A stretch of 64,000 nucleotides of DNA. Source: Breoghania sp. (GTDB lineage Bacteria > Pseudomonadota > Alphaproteobacteria > Rhizobiales > Stappiaceae). The stretch is taken from contig NZ_JASJAV010000030.1 in the NCBI RefSeq assembly GCF_030066895.1, forward strand, positions 124,001-188,000, given 5' to 3'. Numbering within the stretch: position 1 is the stretch's first letter; every line of letters starts with the position of its first letter. The notes under the pieces were generated by a model. It was not told where the DNA came from. It searched no databases and saw nothing but the letters and a program-made list of their open reading frames with translations. The position numbers and the translations under genes were made by a program. Positions 1 through 11,000 of the stretch are shown here, in pieces.

Positions 1-2030
1 CCCGGGCCTGCTCCTTCAGACAATCCAGCAAACTGAGCGCGAGCGCGCCGTATCGCGCATCGAGGGCGCTCGTTTCAGGCAGATCCGGAACGACGACCTC
101 CGCTCCCATCTCGCGCAGGGCATCGGCAAGTCCAGCATAGGCTGAGGGGAGATCGCACAGGACGTGGAGCGGCGGATTGGTCGGGAGCTGCCCCGTTGTC
201 TCGGCCAGCCGATCCCGCCGGTCGAGGGCGAAGAGGAGCGGCAACCGGGTTTCGACGGCGGCGGGCGTCTCGGCGCCGTCGACGACAGGCAGCCAGCAAT
301 GATCCTCGGCAAAGGGATAGGTCGGCAGGCTGATCGGGCGCGGCTTCTCGTCCTCACGTAGAGCCCGCCAGTCAACCCGTGCGCCGTTGACCCAGCCCGC
401 CGCGATATCCGAAAGCTCAGAAGAAGCTGCAATCGTCGTCGCCTGTGCGGAGGCACGGGCGCGGAAAACATGCTCCGAAGTTTCTCCGGCAAGCACCCGG
501 TCGAGGCCCCTCTTCAGGTCGCCCATGCTCTGCGCGACGATTGCCAGCCGTTCTTCAAAGGCCTCGCGACCCTCCTGGAGGGTGTAGGTGATGCTCGGCA
601 GATCGCTTTCGCTTAACGTGTCGAGATGGGAGCGGACCTGTCGAAGCAAGACCTCCAGCCGGTCGGGATCGCGGGCGGAGAAGGGATAGACCCTCGGGGC
701 GACCGGCAGGAACGGCCGGGGAGCCTCAAGATGTTCGGCGATGATGAGATGCGCATTGGCCCCACCCGCGCCGAAGGAGGAAAGCCCGGCAATGCGCGGC
801 AGGGCCTTCCCGTTGTCCATCGATTTCTGCCAGGGCGCAAGCACCCGCTGCACACGGAAGGGCGAACCCTCGAAATCGATATTCGGGTTCAATTCCTCAG
901 CGTGGATCGAGGGAGCGAGCTGGCCGTGCTTCAGTTGCAGCAGGAGTTTCGTCAGCCCGGCCATTCCGGCCGCACTCTCCGCATGGCCGATATTCGATTT
1001 GACCGAGCCGATGGCGCAAGGTTGACCGCCCGCGCCCGCAAAAGCTTTGGTCAGGGCTGCAATCTCGATCGGATCGCCGAGATTGGTGCCGGTGCCGTGG
1101 GCCTCAATATAGCTCACCTCGCCGGGCGCAACGCCTGCCTTGTCGAGCGCCCGTTCGATCACCGCCGTCTGGGAGACGGGGTTGGGGACGGTGAAGCCGT
1201 TGGTCTTGCCGCCATGGTTGAGAGCGGAGCCGAGGATCACGCCGTAAATCCGGTCGCCATCAGCCTCCGCCTGGGCGAGCGGTTTCAGGAGGACTGCGCC
1301 GACGCCTTCAGCCGGAACATAGCCGTCGCCCTCCGCCCCGAAGGCAGCGCAATGGCCCCTGGCGGACAGGAAGCGGCCTTGAGAGAGAGCGAAATACTTG
1401 TTGGGATGGGGCGTGAGATTGACCCCGCCCGCAAGCGCCACCGAACAATCGCCGGAACGCAGGGCCTCGCAGGCCAGATGGATCGCCGTCAGCGACGAGG
1501 AACACATGGTGTCGAGCGCAATGCTGGGGCCATGGAAATTCAGGAAATAGGAAACCCGGTTGGCGATTGCCGCCGCACTGCCTGCTATCGCCGCCGGAAT
1601 ACCCCTGGCGTTCATCTCCGCGGCGTAGAGCTGGTACTCCTCCCACATGACGCCGACATAGACGCCCGCACCGCCGTGGCGCGCGCCATTGGAGGCGACT
1701 GCCTCGCGCGTGTAGCCCGCATCTTCCAGCGTTTCCCACGCCGTTTGCAGGAAGAGCCGTTCCTGCGGATCGAGATATTGCGCCTCACGCGGGGCGATGT
1801 TGAAGAACATCGGATCGAAGCGGTCATGGCCCTCGATGAAACCGCCGTACTTGCAGGTGGTCTTGCCGATCTTGCGTTCGGGATCGTAGTGACGCGCGTG
1901 GTCCCAGCGGGTCGGCGGGACTTCGGTGACGCTGCCGCGCCCGCTCGCGAGATTTTCCCAGAACTGATCGAGCGTGCGCGCGCCGGGATAGCGCCCGGCC
2001 AGACCGATGATCGCGATAGGCTCATTCGCC
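1..2030 (-). other. PKS2 last visible module: KS and following linker, truncated
   Basis: KS about 2030–730 with DTMCSSSL (Cys codon 1502–1504), EAHGTGT and KSNIGH. After the post-KS linker (YPFAEDHCWL) the sequence looks like the start of the structural half of a KR (a LHVLCD-type beta strand) before the window ends. The identity of that last domain is uncertain. Confidence 0.7.
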
Positions 2031-5000
2031 GCGACCGGCCCGCGCTTGACGGCATCAGACGTCTTCCGGGCAGGCATTTCGGGCGCCTGACGCGCCGCGC
2101 CGGTGATTTCGGCGAGCCTAACCCTATGCTTTTCGCGGAAATAGCCGATCAGCGCTTCAAGCGTCTGATATTCGAAGAACAGTGTCTTCGGCAGCGGCCC
2201 GAAATCGCGTTCCAACACGTCCATCAGCTGCATGATCAGGACGGAGTCAATACCGTAGACCTCAAGCGGGGCGGACAGCAAGACCGAAGCGGCATCCACC
2301 TCGGTCTCTCTGGCGATCAGGTCGACAAAATAGCGCTCCACCGCAGATGCATCGACGGTTCGGGGCGGAGCAGCTTCCGCCTCCGGAGGCTCCTTGCGCG
2401 GTCCCTCATCCGGCAGAAGGCGCACGGAGAAGCCTTCGATGCGAGCGGAGAGACGGCCGTCCTCATCGGCCAGATCGATATCCAGCTTGCGGACGGCTTC
2501 GCCCTGCGGACGAAGGCGCAGATGCGCCCACACGGTGTTGGCCGTGGGCGCGCAGACCTCCACCCGGTCGATGCCAAAGGGAAGTGCGAGCACGCCGTCT
2601 CCCTCAGACGAGAAAGCGACGAGTGCCGACTGGAAGGCGGCATCGAGCAGGCTCGGGTGGAGGATAAAGCCCTCGCTCGTCTCCGTCGCCGCCTGCGGTA
2701 GCCGCAGCCGGGCGAGCGCCCCGCCGTCACCGGAGGAGGACAGCTCGGCAACCGCGCGCATGGCGGGGCCGTAGTCGATGCCGAGTGCGGAATAGGTGGC
2801 GTAGAGCCAGTCGCGATCGTGCAAAACCGGGTAGGCCCGTTGCAGCGCCGCGATATCGAGGGAGGCGGGCCGGTCGGTGCCATCGGCAAGCTCGATCATG
2901 CCACGTACGAAATCGCTCCGGTCATCGCCCCGTGGCACCAAACGGAACCTTCGGCCACCGCGCACCGCCTCATCGAAGACGACGTCAAGCTCGATCTCGC
3001 CGGAATTCAGTTCGACGGGCCTGTGCCATGTCACACCGGAAAGGATCACCGGCAGCGATGTCGCGACCTTCTCTTCCAGCGCGGCCTTACAGACGATCTC
3101 GAGGCTCATGGCGCCGGGAAGAATGCGATTGCCACGAACGACGTGATCCCTCAGGTAGAAGGCATCGGCGCTCAGGCGGAACCGGAAGCCCTCGTCGGGT
3201 TGGGAACCGGGCACGGGTCCGGCGCGGTAGACGTCGCGGGCGAAGGGATAGGTCGGCAGATGCAACCGGCGGTGCGGGCCGGGATTTTGGGCCTGCCAGT
3301 CGACCTTGCCACCGCCGGTCCAGTGCCGCGCGATATCGGCGGCCTCCGCATCGGGCGGCAGATCGCCAGCGGCCGGGTCGGGTTTCCCCACACGCCCGGT
3401 GAAGATGGCCGATGCCTCGCGGCCTTCAAGAAAGCTTTCGAGAGAGGCGTGCAAATCCTCAAGACTATCGGCAACGACGGCGAGGCGCTCGGCCAGCTCC
3501 GACCGGCCGACCTGCAGGGTATGGGCGAGGTCCGGCAGATCGGCTTCGGCCAGGCGACCGCTATCGAGTTCGGCCAGGAGATTGCGCGCGCAGTCCTTCA
3601 GCCGATCTCCGTCGCGCGCCGACAGCGGCACGACCACGGGGCCGGACGGTGCGGACTGGTCGGAGGTGCGATCCTCTGCGGGGCAATACTCCTCGAGGAT
3701 CACGTGGGCGTTGACGCCGCCGAAGCCGAAACTCGAAATACCTGCGCGCAATGGCAGCGCTTTGCCGTGTTCATTGCGTACCGGCTCCCAGGGCTCGGCC
3801 GCGTGCAGGATGCGGAACGGGCTGTCGGAGAGATCGATATAGGGGTTGATCGTCTCGCAATGGAGGTTCGGGGCGAGGCGACGGTGCTCGAACTGCTTCA
3901 GCACCTTGATGACGCCAGCGACACCGGCCGCCAGTTCCAGATGGCCGATATTGGTCTTGATCGAGGCGAGCGCGCAGCTTGCACTGTCCGGAGATCCCGG
4001 CATTGTCGGCAAGGCGCGGAAGGCGGATTTCAGGGCGTTGATCTCGACCGGGTCGCCCAGCGCGGTGCCGGTTCCGTGCGCCTCGATATAGCCGACGGTG
4101 CGCGGGTCGATGCCCGCATTCGTATAGGCGAAAATCAGCAGATCGGCCTGCGCGCTGGTATTGGGCGCGGTCAGGGAGTTAGCGTGGCCGCCGTGGTTGA
4201 TCGCGGTTCCGCGCACTATGGCGAGGATCGGATCTCCGTCGCGTTCGGCATCCGACAAGCGGCGCACGAACAGCATGCCGACACCCTCGCCGCGCACATA
4301 GCCGTTGGCCTCGGCGGAGAAGGTCTTGCAGCGGCCGTCGGGCGAGAGCATGCCCGCCTTGGCGAAGTTGATATGCGCTTCCGGCGTGATGATGGTGTTG
4401 ACGCCGCCGACCAACGCCATGTCGCAATCGCCCGCACGGATCGCCTGAACCGCGCGATGCAGCGCTACCAGCGAACTGGAACAGGCCGTTTCCACCGGCT
4501 CGCTCGGGCCGTGCAGATCGAGCAGATAACTGATCCGGTTCGGCCCGACCGACGGCACGGCACCGGTTGCGACATAGCCCTCGCCGCCGCTGTCGGCCCC
4601 GATCATTTCGCGATAGCCGCTCGACGAGGTGCCGACGAAAACGCCGACCTTTTGCCCGGCGAGGCTTTCGGGGGAATGGCCCGCATCCTCGACCGCCTTC
4701 CACGCATGGACCAGCATCAAGCGCTGCTGCGGGTCCATCAGCCGGGCCTCGCGCGGCGAGATACCGAAGAACAGCGGATCGAACTCGAACACCCCGTCGA
4801 TGAAGCCACCCCAATGGATGTTGGTCTTCGTCGGTTCGCGGCGCGGATCGCCGTCGAGCGCCTGCCACGACCAGCGATCGGCGGGAATGCGGATGATGCA
4901 GTCGCGCGCGGAAATCAGGTTCGACCAGAATTCGTTCCCGTCCAAAGCCATCGGGAACCGACAACTCTGGCCGACGATGACGACGGGATCATCGTCGGGC

Positions 5001-8000
5001 ACGGAGGTGCGCGACTGCGGATCGGGGGACGCCACTTTGGCGGAACCAACGGCAGGCGGGGCGACGGATGGCGAGATCGGTTTTACCTCAAGCCCCAATT
5101 GCGCGGCGCTCAGGTTCGGCGCGATGTGGCTCGCCAGTCGGAAAAGGGTCGCGAATTCGAAGAAGTCGGCGGGCGTCAGCGCGAGGCCCAGCCCGGCGTT
5201 TATCTCAGCCGCGAAGGTCGTCATGGTGATGGAGTCGAAACCGAAATCGCCAAGCTCGGTATCGACGTCCAGAATGGACGGGTCCACTTCCAGCGTGCGG
5301 GCCGCGATCTCGGCAACGACGGCCAATGTGCGTTCCAGCCGGTCGGCTGGCGTGATCTCTCGGACCTGAGGAACCGGGGCTTCGGAAATGGGGGCCGCCG
5401 CCTCCCGAGAGGAAACGGCGGGGGTCGTCGCAGGCATAATGAGGGCATTGGGACCCTGCCCGACCCAGTAATGGGTCTTGGCAAAAGGGTATCCGGGCAA
5501 GGGGATGCGTTTTCCAGGTCGTCCTTTTCGCACGGTGGCCCAGTCGATGCCGAAGCCGCCGACCCAGAGGGTCAGCAGATCCTCTCCCCTGCCCCGCTCG
5601 GCAAGCCCGGCGGCGGCTTCGCGCAAAGGCCCGTCGCTTTCCAGAACGGCGTTGGTCTTGCGGTTGGCCTTGACCCGGCCAGTATGGAGCGCATCGCCTT
5701 CCTCTCCCGCAAGATAGGCATTCAGGCGCTCTAGCATCTCCGCCATTGAGCCGGCGGCGAAGGCGAGGCGGAATTCCATCGGATCGCGAGTGATCTGCAG
5801 CGTGTGGGCGATATCACGAAGCTCCGCCGCCTGCCCCTCTCCGGACACGAAGTCCGCCAACCGGCGCACCGTCTCCGTCAGTTGAGCGTCCGAGCGGGCG
5901 GACAGGACGATGAGTTCGGGATCGTCATCAGCGGCGTCGGGCACGGCTGAGTCCGGGGCGCAATATTCCTCCAGAACGACATGGGCATTGGTGCCGCCGA
6001 AACCGAAGGAACTGACGCCCGCGCGGCGCGGCAGGCGGTTACCGTCGGCATCGCATACGCGGCTCCAGCGTTCCGCGGTCTGCGCCACATGGAAGGGGCT
6101 GCCCTTCAGTTTCATATAGGGGTTAAGATCCTCCGCATGGAGCGAGCGTGCGATCTTCCCGTGCCGCATCTGCAGCAGCACCTTGATGAGCCCGGCAATC
6201 CCGGCGGCCAGTTCCAGATGACCGATATTCGATTTGACCGAACCGATGGCACAAGCTTGCTCGGGGGCCGGTCCGAAGGTGATTTCGGCCTCACAGGCGA
6301 GATCGGAGAAGGCGGAGGTCAGCGCCTCAACCTCGATCGGATCGCCGAGCGGGGTTCCCGTGCCGTGTGCCTCGATATAGCCGACGGTGCGCGGATCGAT
6401 GCCGGAGCGGGCATAGGCGGTGCGCAGGAGATCGGCTTGCGCCTTCGAGTTCGGCGCGGTGAGCGAGGCGGCATGGCCGCCGTGATTTTCGGCACTGGCG
6501 CGAATCACGCCGAGGATCCTGTCGCCATCGCGCTCAGCCTCTCGGAGCGGTTTCAGGAAGACGAGGCCGACGCCCTCCCCGCGCGCATAGCCGTCGGCCG
6601 TGGCGGAAAACGTCTTGCAGCGGCCCTCCGGCGACAGCATGCCCGCCTTGGCGAAGCCGACGAAGGCATCGGGCAGCAGCAGGGCGTTGATGCCGCCGGC
6701 AATCGCCGCGGTGCAGTGCCCTGCGCGGATGGCCTCCACCGCGCGGTGAACCGCGATCAGTGCGCTGGAACAGGCCGTCTCGACCGCGACGCTGGGACCA
6801 TGGAAATCATAAACGTAGCTGATCCGGTTCGGCCCGAGCGAGGGCGCAAGGCCGGTCATCGAATAGCCCTCGACCGCAACGCCGCCTTGCGAGATCAGAC
6901 GGCTGTAGCCTGTATCCGCCGTACCGATGAAAACTCCGGTCTTCGATCCCGCGAGCGCCGAGGGCGCATAGCCCGCATCTTCCATCACCCGCCAGCTTGC
7001 GGTGAGAAGAAGCCGCTGCTGCGGGTCCATCATCCGGGCTTCGGGCGCGGAGATGCCGAAGAAAGGCGCATCAAAAGCGGCCATGTCCTCGATGAAGCCG
7101 CCCCATTTGACGTTGCCCTTGCCCGGTTCCGACAGCGGATCGCCCCAATAGTCGCGCCAGTCCCATCGCTCGCCGGGGATTTCGCCGATGCAGTCACGGC
7201 CCTCCTTCAGCACCTGCCAGAAGGCGTCGACATCAGGCGCGCCGGGGAACTGCCCGCTCATGCCGATGATGGCGATGAGGCCATCCGTGCCGGTTGAGGG
7301 AGCCGGATGGCGCTCGGGCTCCGGGGCGATGGTCGGCCTTGCCGATGTGGGCTCTGGTGCGAACTCAGGCTCCGGCGCAGGCTCCCCTTCAACCGCACCT
7401 GCCACGCCCAGGGCCGCGGCCATTGCGGTGCTTTCCTGATCGGCCAGATATCCAGCCAGTCCGTCGAGCGTCGGATACTCGAAGAACAGCGTCGGGGTCA
7501 GTTCCAGATCAAAGCAATCGTTGAGGCGATTGGCGAACTGGGTGAAGCCGATGGAATCGAAGCCGTATTCGGTTAGTTCCTCATCCGGATCGAGATCGTC
7601 GGGCGAGACTTTAAGCTGTTCGCTCGCCTCCTCCGTCAGGCTTGCGAGAACGAGGCGGCGCAGGTGGGCGGAGTCGGAGCTCTTGCGGGATGCGGGGCCT
7701 GTCCGGGCAGGCGCTGCGGGTTGAGCAGGTGTGGTTTTCGGCTCGAAGGTGCGGCCAACGAAGCGGCGGATGCGGGCGGCATCGCCGGGCGCGATGCAGA
7801 CGCGCGAGGCGTCCCCGGCCACGGCCGCGCAGAGCGCATCAATCCCGTCGCGGGTTTCCATCGGCGCAAGGCCGGTAGTGCGGCGCATCAGGTCTTCCTG
7901 AGCGCTGTCCAGCATCATGCCGCCGTCGCGCCACAGCGGCCAGGCGATCGAGCGCGTACGGCCGTGGCAGGCGCCAGCGCGCCGCCGGACCTCGCGGCTC

Positions 8001-11000
8001 TCGGCAAAAGCGTCGAGGAAGCCGTTGGCGGCCGCGTAATCGACCTGCCCAATATTGCCAACGACACCGGAAATCGAAGAATAGAAGACAAGGAAGTCGA
8101 GCGGCGCGGCGCCGATCGCCTTGTCGAGCGCCACCGCGCCCGTGACCTTCGGGCCGAAGGCGGCGGCAAGCTGATCCGGCGTCTTGCGAGCAAAAGCCTC
8201 GTCGTGGATCACACCGGCGGTATGAATGACGCCGTCGAGCCTGCCATGCGTCTCGCGGATCACCCGGATCAGCTCCGTGACAGAGGTCTCGACCGAGAAA
8301 TCGGCACGCAGGTGATGGAGATCGGGCGTCGCCGCGATCCACTGCGCGGTGGCAGCATCCGGCGCACTGCGGCTCGCCGGAACGACGACGGCACCGGGGG
8401 CGGTTTCCAGAATTTCGCGCGCCAGAGCCTGGCCGAGCGTACCCGTGCCGCCGGTGATCAAATAGACGCCGCCCGCATACCACGGGAGGTTGGCCGGTTC
8501 TGCGGGCAAAGGAACCTCGTCCCAGGTCTCCATTGCAAGCGTATCGCCGTCCACCTCCAGGCAGGCTCCGGCCGGGGCGGTTTCCGCCTTGTGCAGGAGC
8601 GCGGCGAGATCGTCCGTTGCTTCGGGCACAAGGAGAACCTGGCCGCTGAGCTTTGGATGCTCGCGGCGCATGGTGCGGAACATGGAGCTAAGCGCGGAAA
8701 GTGGGACGCTCTCCGCATCGTCGGCCAGAACGAGCTGGATCAGGACGGGATCGCCGGAGAGCGCGGCCTGCCCGGTTTTCAGAAGCTGGTCGGCGAGGCG
8801 ATGGAAGCGCCGGTCCAGCGGCGCGTTGCGATCGTCATCGAGCGTTCTGATTTCCGCATCGGGGAATGCCGATTTCAGAGCGCTCGCCTCGCCCGCACCG
8901 GCGGTCAGGAGCACGATCCGGCGGGACGAAGGCTCTGACGTCGCGGCGGATTCGAAGGGATGCCAATGCGGTTCGAAACGCAATGCGTCGGTCTCATCCG
9001 GCCTTTGCAGCGCGCGGGTGGTGAAGCCGCGTATGGCGACACGGACGGTGCCGTCCTCGCCGATGAGGTCGATATCCATACGCATGAGGCTGGAGCCGGT
9101 TTTCTCCGCCACGCGAATATCGGCCCACATGTGGGGTTCCAGGCTCCCGAGGATCTCAACAGCATCGATGGAGAACGGCAGGGCCGCTGTCTTCGGGGCG
9201 TCACCGCTTGCATCGAGCGCCAGACCGACGGCCGATTGCAGCGCGCCATCCATCAGGCCGGGATGGAGCACGAAATCGGCCAGAGTCGAGGTTTGCGCCT
9301 CAGATAATTCAAGCCGTGTGAGCACACGCGCTGCGCCGGTCGGATCGGCGGAGACGGCAAGGTCGGCGACCACGCGGTGGTTGGGACCGTAGATCAGCCC
9401 CATGCGATCGAAGGCGGCATAGATCTCGACGCGGTTGAAATGGCGTGACTCGTGGTTGCGCAGGGCTTCGAGATCGAGCGAACGGGAGGGCGAGGCTGGT
9501 TCGTCCGCGATCTTCATCTGCGCGTGAACGAGGCGCTCGCCGTCCTCCGACTGGCTGGAGATTTCGGCCCGCGCACTCCCGTCGGCGGCACGGGTGATCT
9601 CGCAGGCGATCCGCGTGGGGCTCTCCACCTTGCACGGGGCCATCCAGATGACCTGCCGCAAGACCGGGTTGGCAATGCCCTCCTTCACGGCAGCGGCGCG
9701 CGCGAGTTCCAGATAGGCGACGCCCGGCAGGACGGGAACGCCCGTCACCTTGTGATCGGCGAGGAACGGCTCGGTTCCCGTCACCGACAGGGCGTATTTG
9801 CCGGCCCCCTCGGACACCGGGCTGAGCGTGGCATGAGGCGCGGCGGTCGCCGTTTCGACCTCGGGCAGCCAGTAGCGTTTGCGCTGGAAGGGATAGGCGG
9901 GCAAGGCGATGCGGCGGGGATAGCTTTCACCGTAGAGCGCTGACCAGTCGACATCGCCGCCCGAGGCCCAGTGCCGGGCGATCTCGGGCGCCTCCTTACC
10001 GCGCGGATCGAGCGTCTCGGCCTTTTCCTTGTGCCCGTTGCGCACGATGCCTGAGACCGCGACATCCCTGTCGCCTGCAAGGTACCCTTCCATCTGCCCA
10101 AGCAGATCGTCCCGCCCTTCTGCCACGAAGGTCACGCGGTGGCGCATGGCGTCGCGGGCGATCTGGAGCGTGTAGGCGAGGTCGGAGAAATAGGCTTCTT
10201 TGGCGGCATCGCGCAATTGGGCAACGGCTGCGGTCAGAGCCTCTGCCGTCTTTGCCGAGATCGGCACCACGACGGGGCCTTGGCAGACGGCGGAGCGCGC
10301 CGCATCGTGTGGGATGTATTCCTCGATCACCAGATGGGCGTTCGTCCCGCCCGCGCCGAAGGAACTCAGCCCCGCCCGCCGGGGCAGTTCCTCGCCGTCG
10401 ATGACGGGGCGGTCCCACGGGGCAGCAGCTTGCAGCAGGTAGAACGGACTGCCGGAAAGCTCCAGCAGCGGGTTGGGCTCGGCGCCATGAAGCGAGCGGT
10501 AGAGGGTCCGGCTCTTCATGGCGAGCAGGACCTTGATCAGCCCCGCGATGCCCGCCGCCGTCTCCGTGTGACCGATATTGGATTTGACCGAGCCGATGCC
10601 GGTCACGGCACGGTCGGGTGATTGAAAGCCCCAGTCCTCGTAAAGCTTACGAAAGGCCAGCTTCAGCCCTTTCGCCTCGATCGGATCGCCGAGCGAGGTG
10701 CCGGTGCCGTGGCATTCGATCATGCCGATCGAACGCGGATCGACGCCCGCCTGCCGGTGCGCCTCGACGATCAATGCGGCCTGCGCCTTTGGGTTCGGGG
10801 CGGTCAGAGAGGTTGCGCCGCCGCCGTGGTGCTCGACCGAGCCGCGAATGACGCCGAGGATAGGATCGCCGTCGCGCTCGGCCAGATCGAGGCGCTTCAG
10901 CAGCACGGCGCCGACGCCGTCGGAACGCGCATAACCGTTGGCATCCCTGGAGAAGCTCTTGCAGCGCCCGTCCGGCGCGATCATGCCGACCTTGGAGTAC

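Noticed and set aside
626..5734. Long plus-strand open frames (about 690 and 970 codons)
   Set aside because: They lie antisense to PKS2, whose frame carries conserved KS, DH and ACP motifs. Their proteins are Arg/Gly-rich with no recognisable domain, typical of mirror frames in high-GC genes.
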